DNA from: Streptomyces sp. SAT1
GTDB lineage: Bacteria > Actinomycetota > Actinomycetes > Streptomycetales > Streptomycetaceae
NCBI RefSeq assembly: GCF_001654495.1
Contig: NZ_CP015849.1
Location: 2,680,501-2,744,500 of the forward strand
DNA: 64,000 bases
Direction of reading: 5' to 3'
The translations under genes and the position numbers were made by a program. This document shows positions 35,637 through 44,386 of the stretch, piece by piece; position 1 is the stretch's first letter; every line of letters starts with the position of its first letter. The notes below the pieces were generated by a model. It was given only the letters and a program-made list of their open reading frames with translations, was not told the origin of the DNA and ran no database searches.

Positions 35637-37430
35637 TCAGCGCATCCGGGTCGCCCACTCCTGCACCTTGGCGATGCGCTGGCGCAGCTGTCCGGCGGTG
35701 GCCTCCGCGCTCGGCGGACCGCCGCACACCCGGCGCAGCTCGGTGTGGATCACGCCGTGCGGTTTGCCGCTCTGGTGGACGTAGGCGCCGACCATGGTGT
35801 TGAGCTGCTTGCGCAGCTCCATCAGCTCCTTGTGGGTCACCACCGGGCGCCGCTCGGCGGGCAGTTCGAGCAGATCCGCCTCGTCGTCCGGCTTCTTGCG
35901 GCTGTGCGCGATCTGCCGCGCCTGCCGCTTCTGGAGCAGCATCTGCACCTGCTCGGGCTCCAGCAGCCCCGGGATGCCGAGGTAGTCCTGCTCCTCCTCG
36001 CTGCCCGGGTGGGCCTGCATGCCGAACTCGGCGCCGTCGTAGAGGACCCGGTCGAAGACGGCGTCGGACTCCAGCGCCTCGAAGGGCAGCATGTCCTGCT
36101 CGCCGGTGTCCTCGTCCTGCTCCTTGTTCGCCTCGTCCATCTCCTTCTCGGACTCGGCGTAGGGGTCCTCCTCGCCCTCCTTCTTCGGCTTGTCGAGGGC
36201 GTGGTCGCGCTCGACCTCCATCTCGTTGGCGAAGGTCAGCAGGTCGGGGATGGTCGGCAGGAACACGGACGCGGTCTCGCCGCGCCGCCTGGACCGTACG
36301 AAACGGCCGACGGCCTGGGCGAAGAAGAGCGGGGTGGAGATCGTCGTCGCGTACACCCCGACCGCGAGCCGGGGCACGTCGACGCCCTCGGACACCATGC
36401 GCACGGCGACCATCCAGCGGTCGTCGCCGTGGCTGAAGTCGTCGATGCGCTGCGAGGCGCCGGTGTCGTCGGACAGGACGACGGTGGCGCCCTCGCCGGT
36501 GATCTCGCGGATCAGCTTGGCGTAGGCGCGCGCGGAGTCCTGGTCGGAGGCGATGACCAGCGCACCGGCGTCCGGGATGGCCTTGCGGACCTCGGTGAGC
36601 CGCTGGTCGGCGGCGCGCAGCACGGACGGCATCCACTCGCCGCGCGGATCGAGCGCGGTGCGCCACGCCTGGCTGACGGCGTCCTTGGTCATCGGCTCGC
36701 CGAGCCGGGCCTCGATCTCGTCGCCCGCCTTGGTGCGCCAGCGCATGTTGCCGCTGTAGGAGAGGAAGATGACCGGCCGGACGACGCCGTCGCCCAGCGC
36801 CGAACCGTAGCCGTAGGTGTAGTCGGCGGACGAGCGGCGGATGCCGTCGTCGCCCTCCTCGTACGTGACGAAGGGGATGGGGTTGGTGTCGGAGCGGAAC
36901 GGCGTACCGGTCAGCGCGAGCCGCCGGGTGGCCGGCTCGAACGCCTCCAGGCAGGCCTCGCCCCACGACTTGGAGTCACCGGCGTGGTGGATCTCGTCGA
37001 GGATGACGAGGGTCTTGCGCTGCTCGACGCGGTTGCGGTGCAGCATGGGGCGGACGCCGACACCGGCGTAGGTGACGGCCACTCCGTGGTACTCGCGGCC
37101 CAGCGGGCCCGCGCTGTACTCGGGGTCCAGCTTGATGCCTACGCGTGCGGCGGCCTCCGCCCACTGCTTCTTCAGGTGCTCGGTGGGCGCGACCACGGTC
37201 ACCTGCTGGACGACGTGGTGGTGCAGCAGCCAGGAGGCGAGCGTCAGCGCGAAGGTGGTCTTGCCGGCGCCGGGGGTGGCGACGGCGAGGAAGTCGCGCG
37301 GCTGTTCCTGGATGTACTTCTCCATCGCGCCCTGCTGCCAGGCACGCAGCTTGCTGGCGGTTCCCCACGGAGCACGGCCGGGGAAGGCGGGCGAGAGGTG
37401 ATGGGAGGCGGCGGCGGCGGTGGTAGTCAC
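35637..37430 (-). CDS. SF2 DNA/RNA helicase (DEIH box)
   Basis: The 597-aa product has a helicase core with Walker A ATPGAGKT (51-58), motif II DEIHH (145-149), motif III region ALTGTPF and motif VI QAVGRFVRSRR. A lysine/glutamate-rich segment (about 425-465) follows, and the C-terminal 150 residues, with a helical EAA-like pattern, form an accessory domain. It belongs to the UvrB/type III restriction branch of SF2 rather than DEAD RNA helicases. No partner gene is adjacent. GTG 37430 has GGAG 4 nt upstream. The C-terminus is conserved in Streptomyces; the role is probably in DNA repair but is unproven. Confidence 0.85.
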   Translation of the reverse strand: MTTTAAAASHHLSPAFPGRAPWGTASKLRAWQQGAMEKYIQEQPRDFLAVATPGAGKTTFALTLASWLLHHHVVQQVTVVAPTEHLKKQWAEAAARVGIKLDPEYSAGPLGREYHGVAVTYAGVGVRPMLHRNRVEQRKTLVILDEIHHAGDSKSWGEACLEAFEPATRRLALTGTPFRSDTNPIPFVTYEEGDDGIRRSSADYTYGYGSALGDGVVRPVIFLSYSGNMRWRTKAGDEIEARLGEPMTKDAVSQAWRTALDPRGEWMPSVLRAADQRLTEVRKAIPDAGALVIASDQDSARAYAKLIREITGEGATVVLSDDTGASQRIDDFSHGDDRWMVAVRMVSEGVDVPRLAVGVYATTISTPLFFAQAVGRFVRSRRRGETASVFLPTIPDLLTFANEMEVERDHALDKPKKEGEEDPYAESEKEMDEANKEQDEDTGEQDMLPFEALESDAVFDRVLYDGAEFGMQAHPGSEEEQDYLGIPGLLEPEQVQMLLQKRQARQIAHSRKKPDDEADLLELPAERRPVVTHKELMELRKQLNTMVGAYVHQSGKPHGVIHTELRRVCGGPPSAEATAGQLRQRIAKVQEWATRMR

Positions 37431-37548
37431 GGTCTCCGGTTCGCTGTGCTGGGGGGCTCGGCTACGTATGACAACCGGGCCACCCTACCGGTGCCCTCAC
37501 CCCTGCCCTGAGCCGACGACACCCCACCGGGGGCGGGTGCGACACGGG

Positions 37549-39099
37549 TCACAGATCATCCGTGACGTCTTCCGTGAGATCGCCCGTGATGGGGTGTCCG
37601 TCCGTGCCGTCGGGGGTCCGGAGCCGCCGCGTCACCCACGCGCCCGCGAGCGCCACCCCCGCCATCGGCAGGAAGACCGCCGCGAAGGCGGCGGGATGGG
37701 CGGCGGTGCCGGTGGACGCCGCCGTGGTGTGGGCCGCCGTGCCGCCGCCCAGCGCGGCGAAGGCGGCGCCGCCCGCGGCGAGCAGAAGCACGTTGGAGAG
37801 GGCGTCGGACAGTTGGAGGGCGGCGGAGTTGGCGCCCGCCTCCTCGGGGGCGGACAGCTTCAGCAGGAGCACGCTGGTGGAGGAGATCACCAGGCCCATG
37901 CCGAAGCAGCCGAAGCCCCAGGCGACGGCGACCGTCCACACCGGGACGGACTGGATCAGCACGCTCGGCGCGGCGGCGATGGCCGCCGCGACCAGCACCA
38001 TGCCGAGCGTCATCAGCCGCTCCCGGTACGCCGCCGGGCCCGGCCGGGACTGCACCCACGAGCCCAGCGCCCAGGTGGCCCCGCCCGCGGCGAGCGAGAA
38101 ACCGGCCAGGGTCGGGGACAGACCGCGCTGGGTGACGAGCATCAGCGGGACGAAGGACTCGGCGGCGATGAACGACCCGGCGGCCACGCCGCGCAGCAGC
38201 ACCACGGAGGGCAGGCCGCGCGCCGCCCGCCAGGTGCCGTGCGGCAGCAGCCCGCGCACGGCCGGCACCAGCAGCGCGGCGCCCGCCGCACCCGGGAGCA
38301 GCGAGATCCAGCGCAGATCCTGGGCCGCGTACTGGAGGAGCCCCGCGCCGAGGGAGAGGACGAGGGCCAGCCGGATGCGGCGGGCGTCGAAGGCCGGCAC
38401 GGCACCCCCGCCCCCGGCCCCGCCCTCGTTCACCGGGCCCGAGGCCCGGCGGCGTATCTGCGGCAGGGCCATCGCCAGCGGGAGCACCACCAGGACGGGG
38501 ATGCCGATGAACACCCAGCGCCAGCCCAGGTGTTCGGTCACCGCGCCGGAGGCGAGCGGCCCGACGATCGAGGGGACCACCCAGCCCGCCGCGAACGCCG
38601 CCATGATCGCCGGACGCAGCCGCTCGGGGTAGGCCCGGCCGACGACCACGTACAGCGCGACGATCACCAGTCCGCCGCCCAGGCCCTGGACGGCCCGGCC
38701 CAGGATGAACACCCACATCGTGCCCGCGGTGCCGGCGAGCAGCAGCCCGGCGGCGAACGCCCCGATGCCCGTGGTGAGCGCGGCCAGCGGACCGCGCCGG
38801 TCCGCCCACTGCCCGGCGAGCACCATCCCGAACAGGCTGGTGGTGAAGTACCCCGAGAACGCGAACGCGTACAGCGGCACCCCGTGCAGTTCCCGCGCCG
38901 CGACCGGCATGGCCGTGCCCACGGCGGTCGCCTCGAAGGCGATCAGCAGCACGACGGAGACGATCCCGATACTGAGCGCCCGGTGCGCCCGGCCCAGCAC
39001 CGACCCTTGTGCCGCCTCCCGGACGGGCGGCGGAGCAGGCGTCTGGGATCTGCCAGGGGTGTCGGCGACATCGGCGTCGCGTGGTTCGAGGGCGGTCAT
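37549..39099 (-). CDS. MFS drug/proton antiporter (DHA2-like, 14 helices)
   Basis: From ATG 39099 the product is 516 aa with about 14 hydrophobic helices and the antiporter motif GQWADRRG between helices 2 and 3. It resembles the DHA2 family of multidrug exporters. TACGCT (39107-39112) ends 7 nt before the ATG, with no ribosome binding site, which fits a leaderless transcript; an upstream start would add seven residues. No regulator is adjacent. Substrate unknown. Confidence 0.85.
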   Translation of the reverse strand: MTALEPRDADVADTPGRSQTPAPPPVREAAQGSVLGRAHRALSIGIVSVVLLIAFEATAVGTAMPVAARELHGVPLYAFAFSGYFTTSLFGMVLAGQWADRRGPLAALTTGIGAFAAGLLLAGTAGTMWVFILGRAVQGLGGGLVIVALYVVVGRAYPERLRPAIMAAFAAGWVVPSIVGPLASGAVTEHLGWRWVFIGIPVLVVLPLAMALPQIRRRASGPVNEGGAGGGGAVPAFDARRIRLALVLSLGAGLLQYAAQDLRWISLLPGAAGAALLVPAVRGLLPHGTWRAARGLPSVVLLRGVAAGSFIAAESFVPLMLVTQRGLSPTLAGFSLAAGGATWALGSWVQSRPGPAAYRERLMTLGMVLVAAAIAAAPSVLIQSVPVWTVAVAWGFGCFGMGLVISSTSVLLLKLSAPEEAGANSAALQLSDALSNVLLLAAGGAAFAALGGGTAAHTTAASTGTAAHPAAFAAVFLPMAGVALAGAWVTRRLRTPDGTDGHPITGDLTEDVTDDL

Positions 39100-39322
39100 G
39101 GTCGCCAGCGTAAGGTGCACAGCCCGCCGTGACCCCTGTCCGGAGTCGCCCTCGCGACGGGACCTTGGTCGTACGACCCCGCGCGCCGCCCTCCCCCCCC
39201 CCGTTCATGAACGCCGTATGGCAGTCCCGTTGCACCCCCGCCTCTCCCCTTGAGTCCCCCGCCCCACCCGCCCTACGGTCATCACACCGACACGGCGGCC
39301 CGCCTCACGGCCCCGCCGACCC

Positions 39323-39394
39323 GGCCGTGTGCCCGAGTGGTTGAGGGACTCGCCTGCAAAGCGAGTTACGCGGGTTCGATTCCCGCCACGGCCT
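39323..39394 (+). tRNA. tRNA-Cys (GCA)
   Basis: A 72-nt cloverleaf: acceptor GGCCGTG/CACGGCC with U discriminator, anticodon stem CTCGC/GCGAG with loop CTGCAAA giving anticodon GCA, T arm GCGGG-TTCGATT-CCCGC. U73 is the identity base of tRNA-Cys. CCA is not encoded. A terminator follows at 39419. Confidence 0.95.
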
Positions 39395-39418
39395 CTGACC
39401 GCCTGACCAGGTAGAGGC

Positions 39419-39449
39419 AAGGGCGGCACCTCGGTGAGGTGCCGCCCTT
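39419..39449 (+). terminator. Terminator after tRNA-Cys
   Basis: AAGGGCGGCACCTC (39419-39432) pairs perfectly over 14 bp with GAGGTGCCGCCCTT (39436-39449) around a 3-nt loop. Confidence 0.85.
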
Positions 39450-39531
39450 CCGGCTGTCCGTCTCAGTTCCCGTCTCGGCTCACGGATACGAGCGAGGAAT
39501 GTGTGGTGCCCGGCGCCGCAGGTCCCGTTCG

Positions 39532-41394
39532 TCAGTCGGTGTCGCCCTCGGGCTTCGGCCACGCCTGGAGGGCGATACGGGCAAGCCACAAGGTGCGCAG
39601 CTGAATCCGGCCCTCGTCCCAGCATTCGGCCCACTGCTCGTTGCTCCACTTGTCCCGGAGCTCCTCCGGTGCGGAGAGCACTGACGAGGTCGTCAGCCGC
39701 AAAAGGCTGTGGGCACTCAGGCTGTCCTTCTTATGAGGCCATTCCCGGTTGCTCAACGACGGGTTGAGCTTCGTGGTGGTGAGCGTGAGATTGCCGAGCT
39801 GATGCACCGCCTCATGTCGCTTCTTCAGGCTTTCCTCGCTGTCACCGTCGTTCAGCGGCCAGTGCGTCTCCCATTTCTGCGGCAGAACATGCTCGATGTT
39901 CAGCCGGGGGTCCGCACTGGAGAGTGCCGGCGCGTGCTCGGTCTTCGGCGTCCGCAGGTGATTCTCCAGTCCGACCAGCAGGGCCTTCAACCGGGCACGG
40001 TAGGAACGACGGTAGAGATCGTCCGCCATCAGGGCGGCAAAGAACGTCCGGTCGTCAGGCCACAGCCGGGCGTCGGCCGTTTGGTTCCACAGGCTGCGCA
40101 CGACGGCGTCACCTGCCCGAGCGGGATCGCTCTGCTGAACGTCGGCCAGTACCTGGACGAAGAGTCGGTTGTAGTCCTTCGTCGTCATCAGGCACACGGC
40201 TCGCCGCATGAGAAAAGAGTCGATGGCGCGGGCCGCGGTCGCCCGCTGATCGCTCGGTACGCCGTCTGTCGCGTGCAGATAGAGCAGCACCGGCCACGGC
40301 GTCGTCGTCATGGTCTGCATTCGGTCGAGCAACCGGCCGGTGGGATCGGTCAGCGGCAGCCCTCGAACCCGCTGGTACGTCTCGGCGTAGTGCCTGATGT
40401 CCCGGATCACGTCCGAAGCCTGTCGGCCGCTTTCCGGCAGCCACTTCTTGAAGTCGGCGAACAGATGGTCCACCAGGACGTCTTGACGCTTTTGAACGGT
40501 CAGCCAGTAGGCCAGGAGCAGGTCGATCAGGGCACGTCTGATGCGTCCGGTGGTGACCTGACCGCGCCAGGGTTCGGCATCCAGCGGCAGCCAGGCGTTC
40601 ATCAGCAGCTCTTCGGAGTGCTGGTGCTCCCCCTGCGACTCGACGGTCTGGAAAAGGAGGTTCTTCACGAGGTCCGCGGCGTCGAGGCGCACTCCACGGT
40701 GGTTCAGCGCCTCGAAGATCACCTGCGGGTCGTCACCCGCGTCCAGGACGATCTCGACGAGCTGCATGCGCTCCTGAAGCGTGTAGAACAGGTCGTCGAG
40801 CCGCTGGGCCGGGTTGGGCGCGGCCTTGGCCCAGTCGCCGATCTCCTGCTCGAACCACACGCGGGCTCGGACCAGCCGGTGGTCGGGTGCGGGTGCCGTA
40901 CCGTCGTCGCCGCCCCCGCGTACGGCCCAGAGGAATGCCGCACGGTCCTGAGGCAGCGGCCAGACCTTGTAGCGGTCGTCCGGGAACGCCTCGTGAACCG
41001 TCTCCGCCCGGTTCTCCAGCAGACTCGTGAAACGCCCGACGACGCTGTCGGCGGCAATGCCGTGGGCGACAGCCCGAGCTGCCGCGAAGAGGACCTGCAG
41101 CGTGGTCATACGCTGCTGACCGTCGATGATGTGGGACGAACCGAGGCGCCGGGGCGGCCGGTAGCGCTCCTGTACGACCACGGCGCCCAGGAAGTAGGTG
41201 CGCGGCTTCGACTGCCCCGTACCACTCTGGGACTCTGTCTCCGCCTCCACTTCCTCCGCCGCCGTCCGGACGTCCGTCCACAAGGGTTCCCAGTTGCTCT
41301 CCTGGTCCCATACATAGGGCCTCTGGAAGATCGGGATCACGCTCTGGTGGTCGTTCGCGAAAACCTTCCCCAGCTTGACGTCGCCGGCCTGCAT
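39532..41394 (-). CDS. DUF262/DUF1524 (GmrSD-like) nuclease
   Basis: The 620-aa product joins an N-terminal DUF262 domain (IPIFQRPYVW at 20-29; the ParB-like nucleotide motif DGQQRMTT at 91-98) and a C-terminal DUF1524 HNH-type domain (IEHVLPQKW, then HQLGNLTLTTTKLNPSLSN). This is the single-chain form of GmrSD-type type IV restriction enzymes, which cut modified phage DNA using nucleotide hydrolysis; SspE and BrxU are relatives. ATG 41394 has GGAGGGG 3-4 nt upstream. Codon third positions are less G/C-biased than those of the neighbours, suggesting transfer. It sits next to tRNA-Cys with two more nuclease-like genes beyond it. Confidence 0.88.
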   Translation of the reverse strand: MQAGDVKLGKVFANDHQSVIPIFQRPYVWDQESNWEPLWTDVRTAAEEVEAETESQSGTGQSKPRTYFLGAVVVQERYRPPRRLGSSHIIDGQQRMTTLQVLFAAARAVAHGIAADSVVGRFTSLLENRAETVHEAFPDDRYKVWPLPQDRAAFLWAVRGGGDDGTAPAPDHRLVRARVWFEQEIGDWAKAAPNPAQRLDDLFYTLQERMQLVEIVLDAGDDPQVIFEALNHRGVRLDAADLVKNLLFQTVESQGEHQHSEELLMNAWLPLDAEPWRGQVTTGRIRRALIDLLLAYWLTVQKRQDVLVDHLFADFKKWLPESGRQASDVIRDIRHYAETYQRVRGLPLTDPTGRLLDRMQTMTTTPWPVLLYLHATDGVPSDQRATAARAIDSFLMRRAVCLMTTKDYNRLFVQVLADVQQSDPARAGDAVVRSLWNQTADARLWPDDRTFFAALMADDLYRRSYRARLKALLVGLENHLRTPKTEHAPALSSADPRLNIEHVLPQKWETHWPLNDGDSEESLKKRHEAVHQLGNLTLTTTKLNPSLSNREWPHKKDSLSAHSLLRLTTSSVLSAPEELRDKWSNEQWAECWDEGRIQLRTLWLARIALQAWPKPEGDTD

Positions 41395-41691
41395 CGCCCC
41401 TCCGGTCCCCCAGCACCTGCATGGTCATCGCAGCGTATCGGCGCGGCGCCGGATCCGGACGCCCTTCCTGTGAACGTCCGCACTCGTGACGCCGAGTGAG
41501 CTGGCGGCCCTCGGACTGGCATCATGAGCGGTTCGCCCTGACGTCCGAGAGGGCAGAGGAGGGCCCCCGGCCGTGCAGAGCGCTACCAGGCTCTTCTCCG
41601 GCTGACCGCGTCCCTGAAAGAGCAGGCGCGTGCCCTGGAGACGACCGCACCCGCCCCGGCCGAGCCCCGTGCGGTACCCGACTGGTTCGCC

Positions 41692-42087
41692 TTGTCTCCG
41701 GCCGAGTTCGAGTACGCCGTCGCCGAGTTGTGCCGCGAGGACGGCTGTACCCGGGTGCAGGCCGTCGGCGGGGCCGGGGACCTTGGGGCGGACGTCGTCG
41801 CCTACACCCCTGACGGGAGCAAGGTGGTGGTCCAGTGCAAGCAGTACCGGAGCAAAGTCACCAGCCCCGATCTGCAGAGGTTCGCCGGAACCGTGTTCGA
41901 CATCCACCGTGCCGACGTGGCGGTGCTGTTGACCACCGGAACCGTCACCACCCCCGCGGCTCGCCTGACCAAGGCTGCGGGCATCGAGATCGTGCACGCC
42001 GACCGGCTCGACCGGTGGGCCGACGGAAGAGACCGGCCGCCCTGGCATCAGAGCCGCGCTCCGCTGCCGACCGAAGGCGGACCCTGA
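41692..42087 (+). CDS. Mrr-like restriction endonuclease, probably with a 5' frameshift
   Basis: The visible domain has the Mrr catalytic core: D34 in GDLGADVVA and Q48-x-K50 in VVVQCKQY, preceded by FEYAVAELCREDGCTRVQAVG. The TTG at 41692 is only the first in-frame start. The same frame is open and looks coding from 41576 (RYQALLRLTASLKEQARALE), but it has no start codon; a strong GAGGAGGG (41556-41563) and GTG (41573) are one frame off. A missing base near 41578 would explain this. The protein may therefore be disabled or made from TTG. Its target would be modified DNA. It is divergent from the DUF262 gene. Confidence 0.65.
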   Translation: MSPAEFEYAVAELCREDGCTRVQAVGGAGDLGADVVAYTPDGSKVVVQCKQYRSKVTSPDLQRFAGTVFDIHRADVAVLLTTGTVTTPAARLTKAAGIEIVHADRLDRWADGRDRPPWHQSRAPLPTEGGP

Positions 42088-42231
42088 CCGGGGCCGCACA
42101 ACCTGTTCGGAGCTCCGTCAGACGCGGCGACGCGGCGACGCGGTGCGGGCCGGTGCGCCGCGCAAACGGCCGCCCTGCCCTTTCGCCTCTGCCCGGCCAT
42201 AACCTGGTCTCCGCACAGCATGGGGGGATCG

Positions 42232-42999
42232 ATGCCAAAGGTGCCGGAGAGCCGGCGTATCGGACGCATGGCAGTCAATGAGCTGCGTGCGCTGTTGGAG
42301 CGGCACGGCCACATCGTGCAGGAGATCGACGGCGGCAACGACCACGGCGAGGATCTGCACGTCACCTTCGTCCAGGACGGGCAGCGGACGGAGGACTCGG
42401 TAGCCGTGCAGGTGAAGGGGGGAGTTTCGACCCGCACCCGACGCGGGCACCGCGTCCCGGTCGGCGATCACGGGGACAACTGGCGCGACGGCAGCCTCCC
42501 TGTGCTCTGCGTGGTCCACGACCCCGATCGCGGAGGTCTGTTCTGGGCCAATGCGACCCGTCAGCTTCGTCGGGCCAGGGCGCTGCGCAGAGCGGCGAAA
42601 TCCATCGTCGTCTCCAGGGAGTCTGTACTGGACGACGTGAGCCTCCATGCGTTCGTACAAGGCATGCGGCACTACCTGGCCCGGGAACGCGAGGGAGTCG
42701 GCAGGTGGGGGGATATGGCAGATGTCGAATTCGCCCCGGACGACATCGTCAAACCCTTCGAGAACGAGGTTTTCGAGCCCATGGTCTTCTGGCAGCGCCG
42801 CGGTCAGCCGTATGCGGTCCTGCTCCACCACGACCTCGACTGGGAGCCCAGGATCGTACAGGAGTCGATGCTCCGCTTCCGACCGATCCCTTCGGTCGGC
42901 GATGTCATCCTCGACATCGCCGAAGCCCACTGGCTGATGGGCTGCTTCAAGTCCACCGAGTGGTGGCGCCGGCCGATCGAGCGGCATGACCCCGTCTGA
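42232..42999 (+). CDS. DUF4365 family nuclease-like protein
   Basis: From ATG 42232 the product is 255 aa. The N-terminal half has a PD-(D/E)xK-like core: RIGRMAVNELRALLERHG, EIDGGNDHGEDLHV and SVAVQVKGG, the DUF4365 pattern. The C-terminal half is an unrecognised alpha/beta region. DUF4365 domains are common in antiviral islands, often fused to other effectors. ATG 42220 would add four residues; 42232 has GGGGGGA 4-5 nt upstream. TAACCT (42200-42205) may be the -10 of its promoter. It is the last nuclease-like gene of the cluster next to tRNA-Cys. Confidence 0.75.
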   Translation: MPKVPESRRIGRMAVNELRALLERHGHIVQEIDGGNDHGEDLHVTFVQDGQRTEDSVAVQVKGGVSTRTRRGHRVPVGDHGDNWRDGSLPVLCVVHDPDRGGLFWANATRQLRRARALRRAAKSIVVSRESVLDDVSLHAFVQGMRHYLAREREGVGRWGDMADVEFAPDDIVKPFENEVFEPMVFWQRRGQPYAVLLHHDLDWEPRIVQESMLRFRPIPSVGDVILDIAEAHWLMGCFKSTEWWRRPIERHDPV

Positions 43000-43077
43000 C
43001 TTCCACCGGGCCTCCGCAGGAGATTCCCAGGGCTGATCGCCGCACGGCCTCCGGATGAGGGCGGGGCAGGTGTGGGG

Positions 43078-44250
43078 TCACAGGACTCCGCCTGCCTCGT
43101 CCTGGAACATTTCTGTCCAGTAGTGCCAGTCGGTGTCCGGGGCGGTGCCCGTCGGGTCGATGGATGTGAGGGCCTGGATCATGAGCATCGCGAGCTGGTC
43201 GTAGGCGTCGGTGGTGAGTTCGGCGTCGAGGTCGGCGTCGATCTGCTTCTCGCGGTGCAGGAGCCAGAGGGTGTAGGCGAGGGTGGAGACGTCTGTGTTG
43301 AGAGGGCGGAGCAGGGCTTCCTGTTCGCTCCAGTCCCAGACCGTGCCCGTGGCGCCGTCGACGACCAGGCTGTTGTCGGCGACGAGGTGGCCGAGGCGTA
43401 TCAGGCGGTCGGCGGGGACCGGGAGTCCGGTGGGCGGCAGGGGCGGCCGGCCGGCGTCGGTGTGGTGCTCGGTGAGGGTGGGCAGGGGGACGTCGGTGTC
43501 CAGCTGGAAGAGGATGCCGTCCTCGGGGAGGCCCGTCTCGCGCAGGAAGCGGCGGGTCGGCTCGTGGGTGAGGGCGGCGGGGAAGTCGACGTCCTCGAAG
43601 CGGGCGACGCGGCCGGGGCCGAACTCCGTCTCCAGGAGGCGGGCGGGCAGGTCGAGGGCGAGGCCCGAGCGGGTGCCGGGGCCCGCGATCAGGGCCAGGG
43701 GGCGGATGAGGGCGGCGGCCTTCCAGAACGGCGGCACCTCGCCGTCCGTGCCCTCCTCGAACACGGCCAGGAGCTGACGGGACGCCTCCGCCACCGCCTC
43801 CGGGCCGTACCGTCCGGCGTAGGAGGCGAACTGGCCGCGCAGGCCCGCCAGTTCCTCCGTGACCGCGGCGAAGCGGACCAGGGCGTCCAGGGACGGCGCC
43901 AGCGGGCTGGCGTCCATCAGGTCGGGGCGGTCGTGCAGGAAGTACGTCGTGGAGACCTCGCCGGTGCCGCCGTCCAGCAGCAGCGTGTCCGTCTCCAGAC
44001 CGCCGGGGCCCAGCAGACCGCCTATCACCAGCTGGTCGCGCAGCTCGGCGTCGAGCCCGCCGGGGTCACCGGTGGAGTCGGCCACCGTGCGCAGGCCGTC
44101 GCGGCGCAGCGGAGCGAACGTCAGGTAGGCGCTGTCGGCCGGCAGGCCGGGGCCGGTCAGCCGGCGGCGGGTCGGCGCGTGTGTGACGTACGGGTCGAGG
44201 GCGGCCTCGGGCAGGGTGATCACCGCGGTGGCGGCGCCGGTCGTGCTCAT
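43078..44250 (-). CDS. Two-domain SUKH-4-like immunity protein
   Basis: From ATG 44250 the product is 390 aa and consists of two related halves. THAPTRRRLTGPGLP (from about residue 23) matches THEPTRRFLRETGLP (from about 225), and LLLDGGTGEV matches LVVDGATGTV further on. These are features of SUKH-4 immunity proteins, which neutralise polymorphic nuclease or deaminase toxins. No toxin gene is in the window, so the protein is an orphan or protects against toxins of other strains. The ATG has GGGGGA 4 nt upstream. It lies between the nuclease cluster and the molybdenum hydroxylase operon. Confidence 0.75.
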   Translation of the reverse strand: MSTTGAATAVITLPEAALDPYVTHAPTRRRLTGPGLPADSAYLTFAPLRRDGLRTVADSTGDPGGLDAELRDQLVIGGLLGPGGLETDTLLLDGGTGEVSTTYFLHDRPDLMDASPLAPSLDALVRFAAVTEELAGLRGQFASYAGRYGPEAVAEASRQLLAVFEEGTDGEVPPFWKAAALIRPLALIAGPGTRSGLALDLPARLLETEFGPGRVARFEDVDFPAALTHEPTRRFLRETGLPEDGILFQLDTDVPLPTLTEHHTDAGRPPLPPTGLPVPADRLIRLGHLVADNSLVVDGATGTVWDWSEQEALLRPLNTDVSTLAYTLWLLHREKQIDADLDAELTTDAYDQLAMLMIQALTSIDPTGTAPDTDWHYWTEMFQDEAGGVL

Positions 44251-44386
44251 GTGTCCCCCGTGTCCCGTGTTTCCGTGCATCCCGGTGCGGGTCGGATCGC
44301 CGAAGCCGTCCTCCCCACTGCCCAGCACACTACGCCGCACCACTGACAACGCCCCCGACCTGGGGAAACACCCGGGGAACGGGTGG

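Noticed and set aside
39205..39429. Frame overlapping tRNA-Cys on the minus strand
   Set aside because: It reads through the tRNA gene in antisense.
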